Notes: generated by a model not told the origin, from the sequence alone. A DNA stretch of 64,000 nt from Cellulophaga sp. F20128 (GCF_023015805.1 NZ_JALKBA010000001.1:248001-312000), one strand, 5' to 3'. Positions 28,188 to 37,453 are shown, counted from the stretch's first letter. Translations and numbers: made by a program.

Positions 28188-28862
28188 ATGCGCTCCTTTT
28201 TTAGTAAGTTTAAGATTTTTGGTATTGCCCTTTTAGCCCTATCCTCTGTTATATTGTATCTCTTTTACAATGCACTACAACCAGAAAAGAAACTTCCCAT
28301 TTATCAACCTGTAGATTTTAATGAAGAATTGGTAGATCAATCCTTACTGCACAAAAAGAAATACCACACCGTAGCCGATTTTTCACTCATCAACCAAAAC
28401 GGAAAAACAGTAACCCAAAAAGACTACGAGGGCAAAATATATGTAACTGATTTTTTCTTTACAACCTGTCAGACCATATGCCCTGTTATGACAAAAAATA
28501 TGGTGGCTATTCAAGATATTATCAAAAACGACGATGCAGTTATGTTGTTGTCCCATTCTGTTACGCCCAAAATTGACTCCGTAGCCCAATTAAAAAAATA
28601 CGCCTTGGAAAAAGGAGTACTAGACAACAAATGGAATTTGGTTACTGGCGATAAAAAACAAATTTACGACTTAGCGAGAAAATCGTATATGGCGGTAAAA
28701 ACAGATCCCAATATAGACCCTTACAGCATGATACATACGGAAAATTTTATCTTGGTGGATAAAGAAAAACGCATTAGAGGAACCTATGATGGCACCAATG
28801 AAGAAGACATTGAAAAATTAATCCAAGATATTGAAATCCTAAAATCTTCATACACCGATTAA
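28188..28862 (+). CDS. SCO1/SenC family copper chaperone-like protein
   Basis: A membrane-anchored, thioredoxin-fold protein of the SCO1/SenC/PrrC family, which delivers copper to the CuA site of cytochrome c oxidase or acts as a thiol oxidoreductase. An N-terminal helix (about residues 8-26) anchors it. The copper site is complete: CQTIC (CxxxC) in FFTTCQTICP and the downstream His in MIHTENFILVD. The start used here follows the promoter; the frame is open from 28122, which would add 22 unlikely residues. The length is 224 residues. No oxidase genes are nearby. Confidence 0.92.
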   Translation: MRSFFSKFKIFGIALLALSSVILYLFYNALQPEKKLPIYQPVDFNEELVDQSLLHKKKYHTVADFSLINQNGKTVTQKDYEGKIYVTDFFFTTCQTICPVMTKNMVAIQDIIKNDDAVMLLSHSVTPKIDSVAQLKKYALEKGVLDNKWNLVTGDKKQIYDLARKSYMAVKTDPNIDPYSMIHTENFILVDKEKRIRGTYDGTNEEDIEKLIQDIEILKSSYTD

Positions 28863-28924
28863 TTGCTCCATTGGATTAAAAAAATAATTATGATTTTTTG
28901 GTTTCCTAGTTTCCTTTTTTCTAT

Positions 28925-28932
28925 TACTTTTG
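28925..28932 (+). promoter_or_regulatory. -7 element of feoAB (TACTTTTG)
   Basis: A perfect TAnnTTTG match about 30 bases before the feoA start. A TTTTTG lies 24 bases upstream, slightly farther than the usual spacing. No Fur site could be recognised with confidence. Confidence 0.5.
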
Positions 28933-28961
28933 CTCTTACTTAAAATCAATCTAAATAAAAA

Positions 28962-29207
28962 TTGAGTATTACGGTCGCACAGCTAAAACAAGGTCAAAGG
29001 GGAATCATACGGGATTTCACTGAAGATATTTTGCCCATAAAATTATTAGAAATGGGTTGCTTGCCTGGTAATGTGATCGAATTAATACAAATTGCCCCAC
29101 TTAAAGATCCTATTTACATTAACGTAAATGGTTCCCATATCGCCATAAGAAGGTCTACCGCAAAACTTATTGAGCTAGATTTAATTGATGAATCCAATTC
29201 GCTATGA
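28962..29207 (+). CDS. feoA: Ferrous iron transport protein A
   Basis: A small SH3-like protein that works with FeoB in ferrous iron uptake, on the cytoplasmic side. Typical features are the GQRGIIRDF start and LKLLEMGCLPGNVIEL-like LLEMGCLPGNVIEL, with the DPIYINVNGSHIAIRRSTAKLIEL ending of the FeoA fold. The start is TTG: an in-frame stop lies one codon farther upstream, and the first internal ATG is about 28 codons in and would remove conserved sequence. The stop overlaps feoB by four bases, so translation is coupled. Confidence 0.93.
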   Translation: MSITVAQLKQGQRGIIRDFTEDILPIKLLEMGCLPGNVIELIQIAPLKDPIYINVNGSHIAIRRSTAKLIELDLIDESNSL

Positions 29208-31429
29208 GCAAGAATATTAATGTAGCTTTAATTGGCAACCCAAATACCGGTAAAACATCTGTTTTTAATCAGTTAACAGGTTTAAAACAAAAAGTGGGAA
29301 ACTACCCGGGTATTACCGTTGAAAAAAAAGAAGGAATTTGTAAACTTCCTCGGGGTGTAAAAGCTCATATTTTAGACTTGCCAGGAACGTATAGCCTTAA
29401 TACCACCTCCTTAGATGAGAGTGTTGTGGTAGAATTACTTTTAAATAAGAACGACAAAGATTTCCCAGATGTAGCGGTAGTAGTAAGTGATGTAGAAAAC
29501 TTAAAACGAAATTTACTCCTATTTACACAAATAAAAGACCTTAAAATACCTGCTATTTTAGTTATAAATATGGCAGACCGTATGATTAGAAAAGGTATAT
29601 CGTTAGACATCCCTTTACTAGAAGCAAGGCTAAACACTAAAATAGCATTAGTAAGTACCCGTAAGAATGAGGGCATAACCAATTTAAAAGAGCTAATTGC
29701 CGATTATAAAAACTTATCGGTAGTACCTAATATTGATACCACAACCATAGCTCCAGACTATTTTAACAAACTAAAAATAGCCTTCCCTAAAGAAGAAATA
29801 TACAAGCTTTGGTTGGTGATTACTCAGGATGTAAACTTTATGCCCATAGAGAAGAATAGGATTAAAGATGTCACCTCCTTTTCTACGAAATCAAATTCAG
29901 AATTAAAAAAATTACAGCATAGGGAGACGGTTTTAAGGTATCAATTTATAAACAACATCCTTAAGGAAACCTACAAGGTAGATTTAAATGTAGCCAAAGG
30001 TTTCAGAGCCACATTAGACAAGGTGTTAACACATAAAGTATTTGGATACCTTATTTTCTTCTTTATTTTACTCACCATTTTTCAAGCGATATACGAATGG
30101 AGTAGTTATCCAATGGACTTTATTGATGAGACCTTTGCACAAGCAAGTGAATGGACCAAAAACACTTTACCCCCAGGAGTATTTACGGATCTAATCGCCG
30201 AAGGAATAATTGCGGGTATTGGTGGCGTTGTGATTTTTATACCACAAATTGCTTTTTTATTCCTGTTTATATCCTTACTTGAAGAAAGTGGCTATATGAG
30301 TAGGGTTGTTTTTTTGATGGATAAATTAATGCGCCCATTTGGACTGAGTGGAAAAAGTGTAGTTCCCTTAATTTCAGGTACTGCCTGTGCAATACCGGCC
30401 ATAATGGCTACCAGAACCATTGAAAACTGGAAAGAACGCCTTATCACTATCCTAGTTACGCCTTTTACCACCTGCTCTGCACGCTTACCCGTTTATTTAA
30501 TTATTATCGCCTTAGTCATTCCTGATGGCACTTTTTTAGGGTTAAGCTACCAAGCGTTAACTTTAATGCTTCTGTATCTAATGGGCTTTGGAATGGCAAT
30601 TTTCTCGGCAATGATCTTGCACAAAATAATGAAAATTAAAGGTAGGACGTTCTTTGTCATGGAAATGCCAAGCTATAAATTACCGCTTCTTAAAAATGTA
30701 GGTTATACGGTATGGGAAAAAACAAAGAGCTTTGTATACGGCGCAGGTAAAATAATTTTAGCAATTTCCATTATTTTATGGGTATTGGGAACCTATGGTA
30801 TTTCTGACAATTTTATTAACGCAGAAGAAATTGTTAAAAAAAGAATTGAAACTGAAGGTTTTTCTACTTTCAACCAAGAAGAAATTACAGAACATATTGC
30901 AGTTTACACAGGAGAACTTAGAACAAATAATCCTACCCTTTCAACTGCCCATATTAAAGATTCTATTGCCGCACATGCTTTAACACTACAACATAGAGCA
31001 GAGAGCCAGGAAATTGCCAGTTATAAATTGGAACATTCTTTTATTGGTTATGCAGGTAAAGCCATTGAACCTATTGTAAAACCATTGGGATACGATTGGA
31101 AAATTGGGATAGCGGTGATTACTTCTTTTGCTGCCCGTGAAGTTTTTGTAGGTACCCTAGCCACCATTTACAGTGTGGGTAATGATGAAGAGGAAACCAT
31201 TAAAAACAGGATGGCGGCGGAGGTAAACCCATGGAACCAAAAACCGCTATTTAATTTAGCTTCTGGAGTATCGCTATTGCTTTTTTATGCCTTTGCCATG
31301 CAGTGTATGAGTACTCTTGCCATTGTAAAACGAGAAACGAATAGTTGGAAATGGCCAGCAGCTCAATTGGTATTTATGAGTGCTTTTGCCTATGTGGTGG
31401 CCCTTATTGCATATCAGGTTTTAAATTAG
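29204..31429 (+). CDS. feoB: Ferrous iron transporter B
   Basis: The GTPase-linked inner-membrane ferrous iron permease. The N-terminal G domain shows G1 GNPNTGKT (about residues 10-17), G3 DLPGTY and G4 NMAD. The membrane part follows from about residue 275 with the two Gate regions: PLISGTACAIPAIMATRT and the second, near residue 620, TSFAAREVFVGTL. At 741 residues it is of normal length. It forms an operon with feoA. No FeoC gene is present. Confidence 0.97.
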   Translation: MSKNINVALIGNPNTGKTSVFNQLTGLKQKVGNYPGITVEKKEGICKLPRGVKAHILDLPGTYSLNTTSLDESVVVELLLNKNDKDFPDVAVVVSDVENLKRNLLLFTQIKDLKIPAILVINMADRMIRKGISLDIPLLEARLNTKIALVSTRKNEGITNLKELIADYKNLSVVPNIDTTTIAPDYFNKLKIAFPKEEIYKLWLVITQDVNFMPIEKNRIKDVTSFSTKSNSELKKLQHRETVLRYQFINNILKETYKVDLNVAKGFRATLDKVLTHKVFGYLIFFFILLTIFQAIYEWSSYPMDFIDETFAQASEWTKNTLPPGVFTDLIAEGIIAGIGGVVIFIPQIAFLFLFISLLEESGYMSRVVFLMDKLMRPFGLSGKSVVPLISGTACAIPAIMATRTIENWKERLITILVTPFTTCSARLPVYLIIIALVIPDGTFLGLSYQALTLMLLYLMGFGMAIFSAMILHKIMKIKGRTFFVMEMPSYKLPLLKNVGYTVWEKTKSFVYGAGKIILAISIILWVLGTYGISDNFINAEEIVKKRIETEGFSTFNQEEITEHIAVYTGELRTNNPTLSTAHIKDSIAAHALTLQHRAESQEIASYKLEHSFIGYAGKAIEPIVKPLGYDWKIGIAVITSFAAREVFVGTLATIYSVGNDEEETIKNRMAAEVNPWNQKPLFNLASGVSLLLFYAFAMQCMSTLAIVKRETNSWKWPAAQLVFMSAFAYVVALIAYQVLN

Positions 31430-31523
31430 GGAATCATTTAAACTACCGTCTTTATTTTTTGTGCCATACCGTAAACTGTTCTGATAATAAATAGACCTTA
31501 TTATTCTGCTTCCTAACGAACAA

Positions 31524-32786
31524 CTACTTACTTATGGATTCCCGTAAGGCTAACCCAATAGCTTTGGCTAGCAATGGCGGTACGGCATTGCCAATTTGCA
31601 TCATTTGTTTGCCCTTGGCTCCTTTAAAAATAAAATCATCTGGAAAAGATTGCAATCGCGCCATTTCCCGAACCGTAATTACCCTTGGTTCAATAGGATG
31701 AATATTAACACCACCATGATTTTCTTTTATGGTACAACTCGCCTCATTCCAAACGCATTTTTTCCAAGAGTCAGAATAATTATCATACAAACTTTTGCCT
31801 TCTGGCACTTTGGCCAAACGTTTTTTCATATCCTCCCTATGCTTGGTTCTAACGTGATTAAAGGCAGCATTATCTTTCAGCTGTACCAAATCGTGTATCG
31901 CCTCTTTGGTGGTGATATAATGCTCTGGAGACAATAATGGTTTGGGGTGCTTGTTCTTTTTTCCGATTCTATTGGCAACAAAAATGATACGTTCTCTTTT
32001 TTGGGGTACATAATAGTCTGCTGCATTTAAAACCGTCACATTAACCACATACCCAAGTTTTGCGATGTCCTCTTTAATTTTATCCTCAACCTTACCTTGC
32101 AGCATGGAACGCAAACCTTTTACATTTTCGGCAACAATAAATTCGGGTTGTAACTCTTCAATAATTTGAAGCATATCCTTGTATAGAGAATTGCGCTCGT
32201 CCTCTACCATTCTACTTCCAGACATGCTAAAACCCTGACAAGGAAAGCCTCCAGACAAAACTGTTAATGGCTTGCCATTGAGTCCGCTTTTAACTGCAGA
32301 AATAAAGGCATCTTTTACGTCTCTTTGGGTAATATCGCCTTCTATATGGGGATGGTTAAAATTTTCTCGGTAGGTCAGCCCGGCTTCTTTAAACCAATCC
32401 AGCCCTCCAACTTGCTGAAATCCAGCCATCTCAAAACCCTTAGCCATTCCTCCTGCTCCGCAAAACAAATCGGCTGCAGTAAGTGCTGTTTTTGATGGAT
32501 TATCCCAATTTTTAGAAATATCTGCCCAGTTAATGACATCGGTCTTGGTGGATTTTGTTGGGATTTGCTGTTTGTAATTTTCGGCTTTTTGTTCAAAAAT
32601 ATGGGAATCTAAAAACTTTGCTAACACCTCTGGCTGAATAAAATGCACGCCCCCAGTTTTATGAGATTCCAATACCCCAGCATGAATAGCCCTACGAACA
32701 GACTTCTGTGAGACATTATGTTGTTTCGCAACATCTTCAATTCGCAATAACGCTTCTTTTCTTTTCATCCTTTCCTTACGCTCCAA
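31524..32786 (-). CDS. Orphan cytosine-C5 DNA methyltransferase with N-terminal HTH
   Basis: A DNA (cytosine-5) methyltransferase that would place methyl groups on a short target sequence. Motif I (DLFCGAGGMAKGFE), motif IV with the catalytic Cys (GGFPCQGFS), motif VI (AENVKG), motif VIII (QKRERI) and motif X (QIGNAVPPLLAKAIG) are present in order, so it looks active. The first 75 residues form an extra winged-helix or excisionase-like HTH (RIEDVAKQHNVSQKSVRRAI). No restriction enzyme is adjacent, so it is an orphan enzyme. It begins 13 bases after the metallophosphoesterase stop and shares its transcript. The target site cannot be read from the sequence. Confidence 0.93.
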   Translation of the reverse strand: MERKERMKRKEALLRIEDVAKQHNVSQKSVRRAIHAGVLESHKTGGVHFIQPEVLAKFLDSHIFEQKAENYKQQIPTKSTKTDVINWADISKNWDNPSKTALTAADLFCGAGGMAKGFEMAGFQQVGGLDWFKEAGLTYRENFNHPHIEGDITQRDVKDAFISAVKSGLNGKPLTVLSGGFPCQGFSMSGSRMVEDERNSLYKDMLQIIEELQPEFIVAENVKGLRSMLQGKVEDKIKEDIAKLGYVVNVTVLNAADYYVPQKRERIIFVANRIGKKNKHPKPLLSPEHYITTKEAIHDLVQLKDNAAFNHVRTKHREDMKKRLAKVPEGKSLYDNYSDSWKKCVWNEASCTIKENHGGVNIHPIEPRVITVREMARLQSFPDDFIFKGAKGKQMMQIGNAVPPLLAKAIGLALRESISK

Positions 32787-32799
32787 ATTCTAGTCTTTA

Positions 32800-33699
32800 T
32801 TATTTTGATTGCTGGTAATCTGCCAACTTTTGTGGACCTTCTAACAAAACACGAACTACCCTTAAGGTACCGTCTTCTGTAGTTGCAATTTGCCATTTTA
32901 TCAATGAAATAGATCCATTTTCAATTTCTATCCCCGTTATACTTCTAGGGTGCACACAACTGCCATCATTAAAAAAGGGAATAGCTCCTGGCTCTGGAAA
33001 ACGAGGTCTATGTGTATGCCCAGCAATCGTAATTTTTTGATCGTTTTGCAGTATCCATTTTTTTATCCGTTTTTCTACTTTTATCAGTTCCTTATGATTT
33101 TTAGCGGGACTCGTAGGATCTGCAATGCCCCATACTTGAAGTGGTTTCCAGAGTATGCGCACTAGAAATCTACCCAAACGCCAAAACGTATAGTTCCACC
33201 AATCTGCCTGATGACCATGCGTTAAAAACAATTCTTGCTGCGTTTCTCTATGCTGTAATACAATTCCCTCTTGATAGGTAATACCCACCAATAACTCTTT
33301 ATCCTCACCATCTATAGGCTCAAAATAGCTCGATAAATTTTTCTGTACATACACTGGGTCTTTGTAGACCATATCATGATTGCCCCAAATCATGTGCAAT
33401 CTATTTTGCAAATGAAATTGACGCAGAAGTCCATACACATTTTTATGAGCAGTAAAAATAGGTTCAAATGAAGTGTTTTCCCATAGCTCATCCCCATCCC
33501 CTAATTCAAAATAACTAAACCCTTCGTTGTAATAATGCTTTAGCGCATGGAAATAGATGTTTCTGTTATTGGCAAAATCATCTGCAAAACTATTATCCCC
33601 CCGATGACAATCACTAAACAGGATAAACTTTGAGGTATCATCAAAAGGCACAACTTTGGCATTTTTATAAGCTCTGGCTAACCTTGAAAAAGATGACAT
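32800..33699 (-). CDS. Calcineurin-like metallophosphoesterase
   Basis: A two-metal phosphoesterase with the full set of motifs: FSDCHRGDN (D-x-H), GDGDELW (GDxxE/D), WGNHD and GHTHRPRF. The distance between motifs and the length of about 300 residues fit bacterial enzymes acting on nucleotides, phospholipids or similar phosphate esters; the substrate is unknown. A longer open frame starts at 33753, but the MSSFSRLARAYKNAK start is used here because it begins the conserved part. It is the first gene of a two-gene unit with the orphan methyltransferase. Confidence 0.88.
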   Translation of the reverse strand: MSSFSRLARAYKNAKVVPFDDTSKFILFSDCHRGDNSFADDFANNRNIYFHALKHYYNEGFSYFELGDGDELWENTSFEPIFTAHKNVYGLLRQFHLQNRLHMIWGNHDMVYKDPVYVQKNLSSYFEPIDGEDKELLVGITYQEGIVLQHRETQQELFLTHGHQADWWNYTFWRLGRFLVRILWKPLQVWGIADPTSPAKNHKELIKVEKRIKKWILQNDQKITIAGHTHRPRFPEPGAIPFFNDGSCVHPRSITGIEIENGSISLIKWQIATTEDGTLRVVRVLLEGPQKLADYQQSK

Positions 33700-33810
33700 A
33701 AATTTAATTTTGCATAAATATCTAAAAAAGCTAGCAATAGTCACAAGGCTCACCCTAAAATATCTTTTTCTTTTTGTAATTTTACCACACTTAGCTAGAC
33801 TAATGAATAT

Positions 33811-36186
33811 ATGGACTTAGAAAATGAAATAGAGCTGCCCTTAAAGAGTCTTATTAGTTTTGACAAATTGTTAAAACAATATGATAAAATGGCTGTTGGT
33901 GATGATGAATTCTTGGCTCAAAAAGCTCAATTTATTTTAAATTATCAAAAACCATTTCCCGAATTACGTGATGGTTTTACAGACCTTACGCTACTAAATA
34001 CTCATAAAAAAGCCATTACAATAATATTACAAGATGTATTCGCTGAAGTCTTAACAAAAAACGAGATTAAAACAGCTTCATTACCTTATACCAATGTATT
34101 TTTTAATACATCTAGCAGGCTTCAACAAATTATTAAAGATGCGGGGAATAACTTTGATCTAAAAATCAAAAATATTGAAGACAAGTTAAATTATATTACG
34201 GCTTGTACAGTAATTTTAAACGTTCATTACGGTTTTAATCTTGATTTTTCACGGCCTTTATTTTATGAAATTCCTGATTTAAATGGAGTACTTAGGCATT
34301 ATAGAATTTTATATAATGCCGATTTTATTGATATCTTACCCAATGAAAATGCTAAAAATCTCACTCAGGAAGATGTAGATGAGCTCCTAAATAATATTAA
34401 TAATTTAGAATTGTGGAAAGAAAAAATTCCACCCAACAGTTTTACCTGCAAAGGGTTTGTGGTCTCCAATATGTTTGATGTTACCGCAGAACATTCCATT
34501 TCTGAAATAAAATCGAACCTTATTTCCAACGATAAAAAAGACAATACTTTTTTTAAAGAAGATTTTCAAAACACCTTTAAGTCGCTCTTTGGTTTGCCCA
34601 ACTTAAAAGTAGGCTTCTCTGCGCACAACAGTAAGGATAATACTTTTGAAAGAGTACATGGCGTAGGTATTGAAAGTTTCATCTTAAACCAAAGCGAGAA
34701 AGTAGATTGTAAAACTGCCCTTTGTCAACATTCCTATCTAACCATATTACAGGATCATTCTTATTATGTGATTTCTGATATCGATAAATATTTTAAACAG
34801 GCACCAGACAATGCCTTGTACAAAACACTGAGTGATCAGGGTATAAAAAGTGCAATTATAGCGCCTTTATCTAACGGTGACGAATTGCTTGGGGTTTTAG
34901 AATTAGCTTCTACAAAGAAAGGCAATTTAAATAACGTAAATGCCCAAAAACTAGAAGACGTGATGCCGTTTATAGTAACGGCCGTATTGCGCTCCAAAAC
35001 AGAAGAAGAAAACTTAATTGAAGCTGTGATACAACAAGAGTGCACCTCTGTGCACCCTTCCGTACGCTGGGCCTTTGAAAAAGAAGCCATCCGTTTTATC
35101 GGGGAAAAAAATCTAGGCTTAGACCCCAACTTTAAGGAAATTGTTTTTAACAATGTACATCCACTATATGGTCAAATAGATATTAAAGACTCTTCTACCT
35201 TTAGAAACGAATCGATTCAGAAAGATTTATTAATTCAATTATCTGAAATTAACACCATTCTAACCAAGGCTTGGGAAAACGTTAAATTACCTGTATTTGA
35301 GGAATTGATGTACAGCGTACATAGCTATATCAAGGAAGTTAAAGATATTTTAAACACCAATACAGAGCAAATCATATTTAATTTTGTTAAGAAAGATATT
35401 GCTCCCATTTTTGAGCATTTAAAAAATACAGAAGAAGGGGAATTTATTGATTTAATTGCCAAGTACGAAGCATCTATTGATCCTAAAACGGGTTCTTATT
35501 ACGATCACAGAAAAAACTATGACGAAAGTGTCATGAAAATCAATGAAAAATTGGCATCTGTACTCGATAAAAAACAAGCGGAAGCCCAAGAAATGTTTCC
35601 TCATTATTTTGAGCGTTACAAGACCGATGGTATTGAGCACAACATGTATATTGGCGCACCTATTTCACACAACAAACCATACAACTCTTTATACTTAAAA
35701 AACCTAAGATTGTGGCAATTGCAAGCCATGTATGACATGGAGAATGAGTATTACAATCTTAAACCTAAATTACCAATTAAATTAGATGTAGCTTCGTTAC
35801 TATTGGTATACAACACCTCACTTTCTATTCGCTTTCGATTGGATGAAAAACGTTTTGATGTTGATGGCACCTACAATGCCAGGTATGAGGTTATCAAAAA
35901 AAGAATAGATAAATCCTTTATTAAGGGAACCAATGAAAGACTAACACAAAAAGGAAAATTAGCTATTGTATATTCACAAAAAAAGGATGAATTAGAGTAT
36001 TTGCGTTATATAAAGTTCTTGCGATCCAAAGGTTATTTTACCAAGAATATTGAAGTATTAGAACTAGAAGGCTTACAAGGTGTGGCGGGCTTAAAAGCGA
36101 TCCGTGTAGAGATTTTATACAAAAAGGACAAGACGTCTGGAAAAACGTATACCTATGACGATCTTATGCAAGAGTTAAAACAATAA
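33811..36186 (+). CDS. GAF domain-containing protein of unknown function
   Basis: A 791-residue soluble protein without signal peptide. A GAF-type ligand-binding domain is recognisable at about residues 270-400 (KSAIIAPLSNGDELLGVLELAS is its characteristic end). The long helical regions before and after match no family I know. There is no histidine kinase, cyclase or output domain in sight, so it may be a sensor or scaffold. It is divergent from the metallophosphoesterase and convergent with the HD-PycTM gene. Single-gene transcription is likely. Confidence 0.85.
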   Translation: MDLENEIELPLKSLISFDKLLKQYDKMAVGDDEFLAQKAQFILNYQKPFPELRDGFTDLTLLNTHKKAITIILQDVFAEVLTKNEIKTASLPYTNVFFNTSSRLQQIIKDAGNNFDLKIKNIEDKLNYITACTVILNVHYGFNLDFSRPLFYEIPDLNGVLRHYRILYNADFIDILPNENAKNLTQEDVDELLNNINNLELWKEKIPPNSFTCKGFVVSNMFDVTAEHSISEIKSNLISNDKKDNTFFKEDFQNTFKSLFGLPNLKVGFSAHNSKDNTFERVHGVGIESFILNQSEKVDCKTALCQHSYLTILQDHSYYVISDIDKYFKQAPDNALYKTLSDQGIKSAIIAPLSNGDELLGVLELASTKKGNLNNVNAQKLEDVMPFIVTAVLRSKTEEENLIEAVIQQECTSVHPSVRWAFEKEAIRFIGEKNLGLDPNFKEIVFNNVHPLYGQIDIKDSSTFRNESIQKDLLIQLSEINTILTKAWENVKLPVFEELMYSVHSYIKEVKDILNTNTEQIIFNFVKKDIAPIFEHLKNTEEGEFIDLIAKYEASIDPKTGSYYDHRKNYDESVMKINEKLASVLDKKQAEAQEMFPHYFERYKTDGIEHNMYIGAPISHNKPYNSLYLKNLRLWQLQAMYDMENEYYNLKPKLPIKLDVASLLLVYNTSLSIRFRLDEKRFDVDGTYNARYEVIKKRIDKSFIKGTNERLTQKGKLAIVYSQKKDELEYLRYIKFLRSKGYFTKNIEVLELEGLQGVAGLKAIRVEILYKKDKTSGKTYTYDDLMQELKQ

Positions 36187-36188
36187 GT

Positions 36189-36230
36189 AAAAAACTGATG
36201 AATGCCGAACTATATAATTCGGCATTCATC
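36189..36230 (-). terminator. Rho-independent terminator of the HD-PycTM gene
   Basis: A perfect 13-bp stem (GATGAATGCCGAA and its complement) with an eight-base loop. On the minus strand it is followed by a run of six T. It lies between the convergent GAF and HD-PycTM genes. Confidence 0.85.
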
Positions 36231-36244
36231 CACTACTATCTGGT

Positions 36245-37453
36245 TTATAAAATCACAGCTGCTCTAGGACCATAAAAGTGTAACGATAAGAAAAAGGCAA
36301 GTACAGAAATTATCATCCCTACCATAAAAACAGCATAAGTCCAACGTAACAATTTATATTTTCGATCTAACACAAGGCCTAAAAAGTATAGATCTTTTGT
36401 GAGAGATGAATATACATAAGCCTGATCTTTAATAAGTTCCTTCATGGCCCATTCATAATCTTCTAACTTCATTTTATGAAAGTTTCCAAAGAACAAAAGG
36501 TTTACTTTTTTCTTTTTTACATCTTCTTTTGTAAATTCTCCACTTGTAATATTGGGCCTTGTAGCAATAATGGACAACACCATTGATATTACACTAAAAA
36601 ACATAAATAGTGCAGTGGGTAAAATTAAATATTTATTGGAAGGGTTATCCAACTTAGGCATTAAGTCGGCTAGCACTAAAGAGATTATAATAGCATTTAC
36701 TGACAATAAAATATTGGCCTTAGTATCCGCTATATCACTCAGCTTTAAATGATTTCGCATAGTAACCCTATACATGGTCTGCACACCTCTTTCTGGGCTT
36801 TTGTCTTTAAATTCTGTTTTGTATTGCGCTTTCACCTTCTCTTTCTTGGCTACCTTCTTCATTTTCTTTCTGGCCTTGATTAGCCTCCCTAGGTTATCAT
36901 CTTTCGTTTCTTGCCAGTTTTCTATAGCGTAATCTGTATAAAACCGGTGTTCTGTTTGAAACATTTTAATATTGGCATCCCTCCACTCTGCCGCCGAGTA
37001 ATTTGCGACACCCAACAATGACAATTCTTCACGAAGCATCTCTGCTGTTTCTAAATAGCTATCTTTTCCCAAATGCGAAGCATCCGCATCTCTCAAAATC
37101 TCTTCAGAACGGTTGGTTGGTTCATGCTCCCTTTTTGTTGCCATAATTAAGGAACGAATAGCAGCTATGCGTTCTTCGTCAATGGATTTACTTCTTAAAA
37201 ACGCTTCCGCTAGCTTACAACTCTCTTCCTCATGGTTGGTAGCACTAACCGTATAACCAATATCATGCAACCATGCAGTTAACAGTAAGTCTTCTGCTGC
37301 TTTTGCGTCTAACCCATAAAAATCTAATAATTCTTGTGTACTTTTGACAACGCGTTGGGTGTGCCTAATATTATGGTATAGAAAATTTGAATCTAACTCG
37401 TTGGTTAGCAGACTAATTACATAATTCTCGGTTTCTATTATAATATCTGCCAT
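36245..37453 (-). CDS. HD phosphohydrolase fused to a Pycsar-effector (PycTM) membrane module
   Basis: A 402-residue two-part protein. Residues 1-185 are an HD phosphohydrolase; the metal ligands look complete: His31, the His63-Asp64 pair in WLHDIG, a further His (74 or 110) and Asp124 in RDADASHLG. A basic linker follows (RKKMKKVAKKEK). Residues 227-402 match the Pycsar effector membrane domain (PycTM, formerly DUF5706): RNHLKLSDIADTKANILLSV, two central helices, and another helix near the C-terminus. In Pycsar systems such effectors respond to cCMP or cUMP and damage the inner membrane. No cyclase gene is next to it. The start at MADIII is preferred; a frame from 37474 is open. Confidence 0.9.
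   Translation of the reverse strand: MADIIIETENYVISLLTNELDSNFLYHNIRHTQRVVKSTQELLDFYGLDAKAAEDLLLTAWLHDIGYTVSATNHEEESCKLAEAFLRSKSIDEERIAAIRSLIMATKREHEPTNRSEEILRDADASHLGKDSYLETAEMLREELSLLGVANYSAAEWRDANIKMFQTEHRFYTDYAIENWQETKDDNLGRLIKARKKMKKVAKKEKVKAQYKTEFKDKSPERGVQTMYRVTMRNHLKLSDIADTKANILLSVNAIIISLVLADLMPKLDNPSNKYLILPTALFMFFSVISMVLSIIATRPNITSGEFTKEDVKKKKVNLLFFGNFHKMKLEDYEWAMKELIKDQAYVYSSLTKDLYFLGLVLDRKYKLLRWTYAVFMVGMIISVLAFFLSLHFYGPRAAVIL

Noticed and set aside
31524-33699. The methyltransferase and metallophosphoesterase as a restriction-modification pair
   Set aside because: The phosphoesterase has calcineurin-type motifs and no endonuclease motif (PD-D/ExK, HNH or GIY-YIG), so it is not a restriction enzyme.
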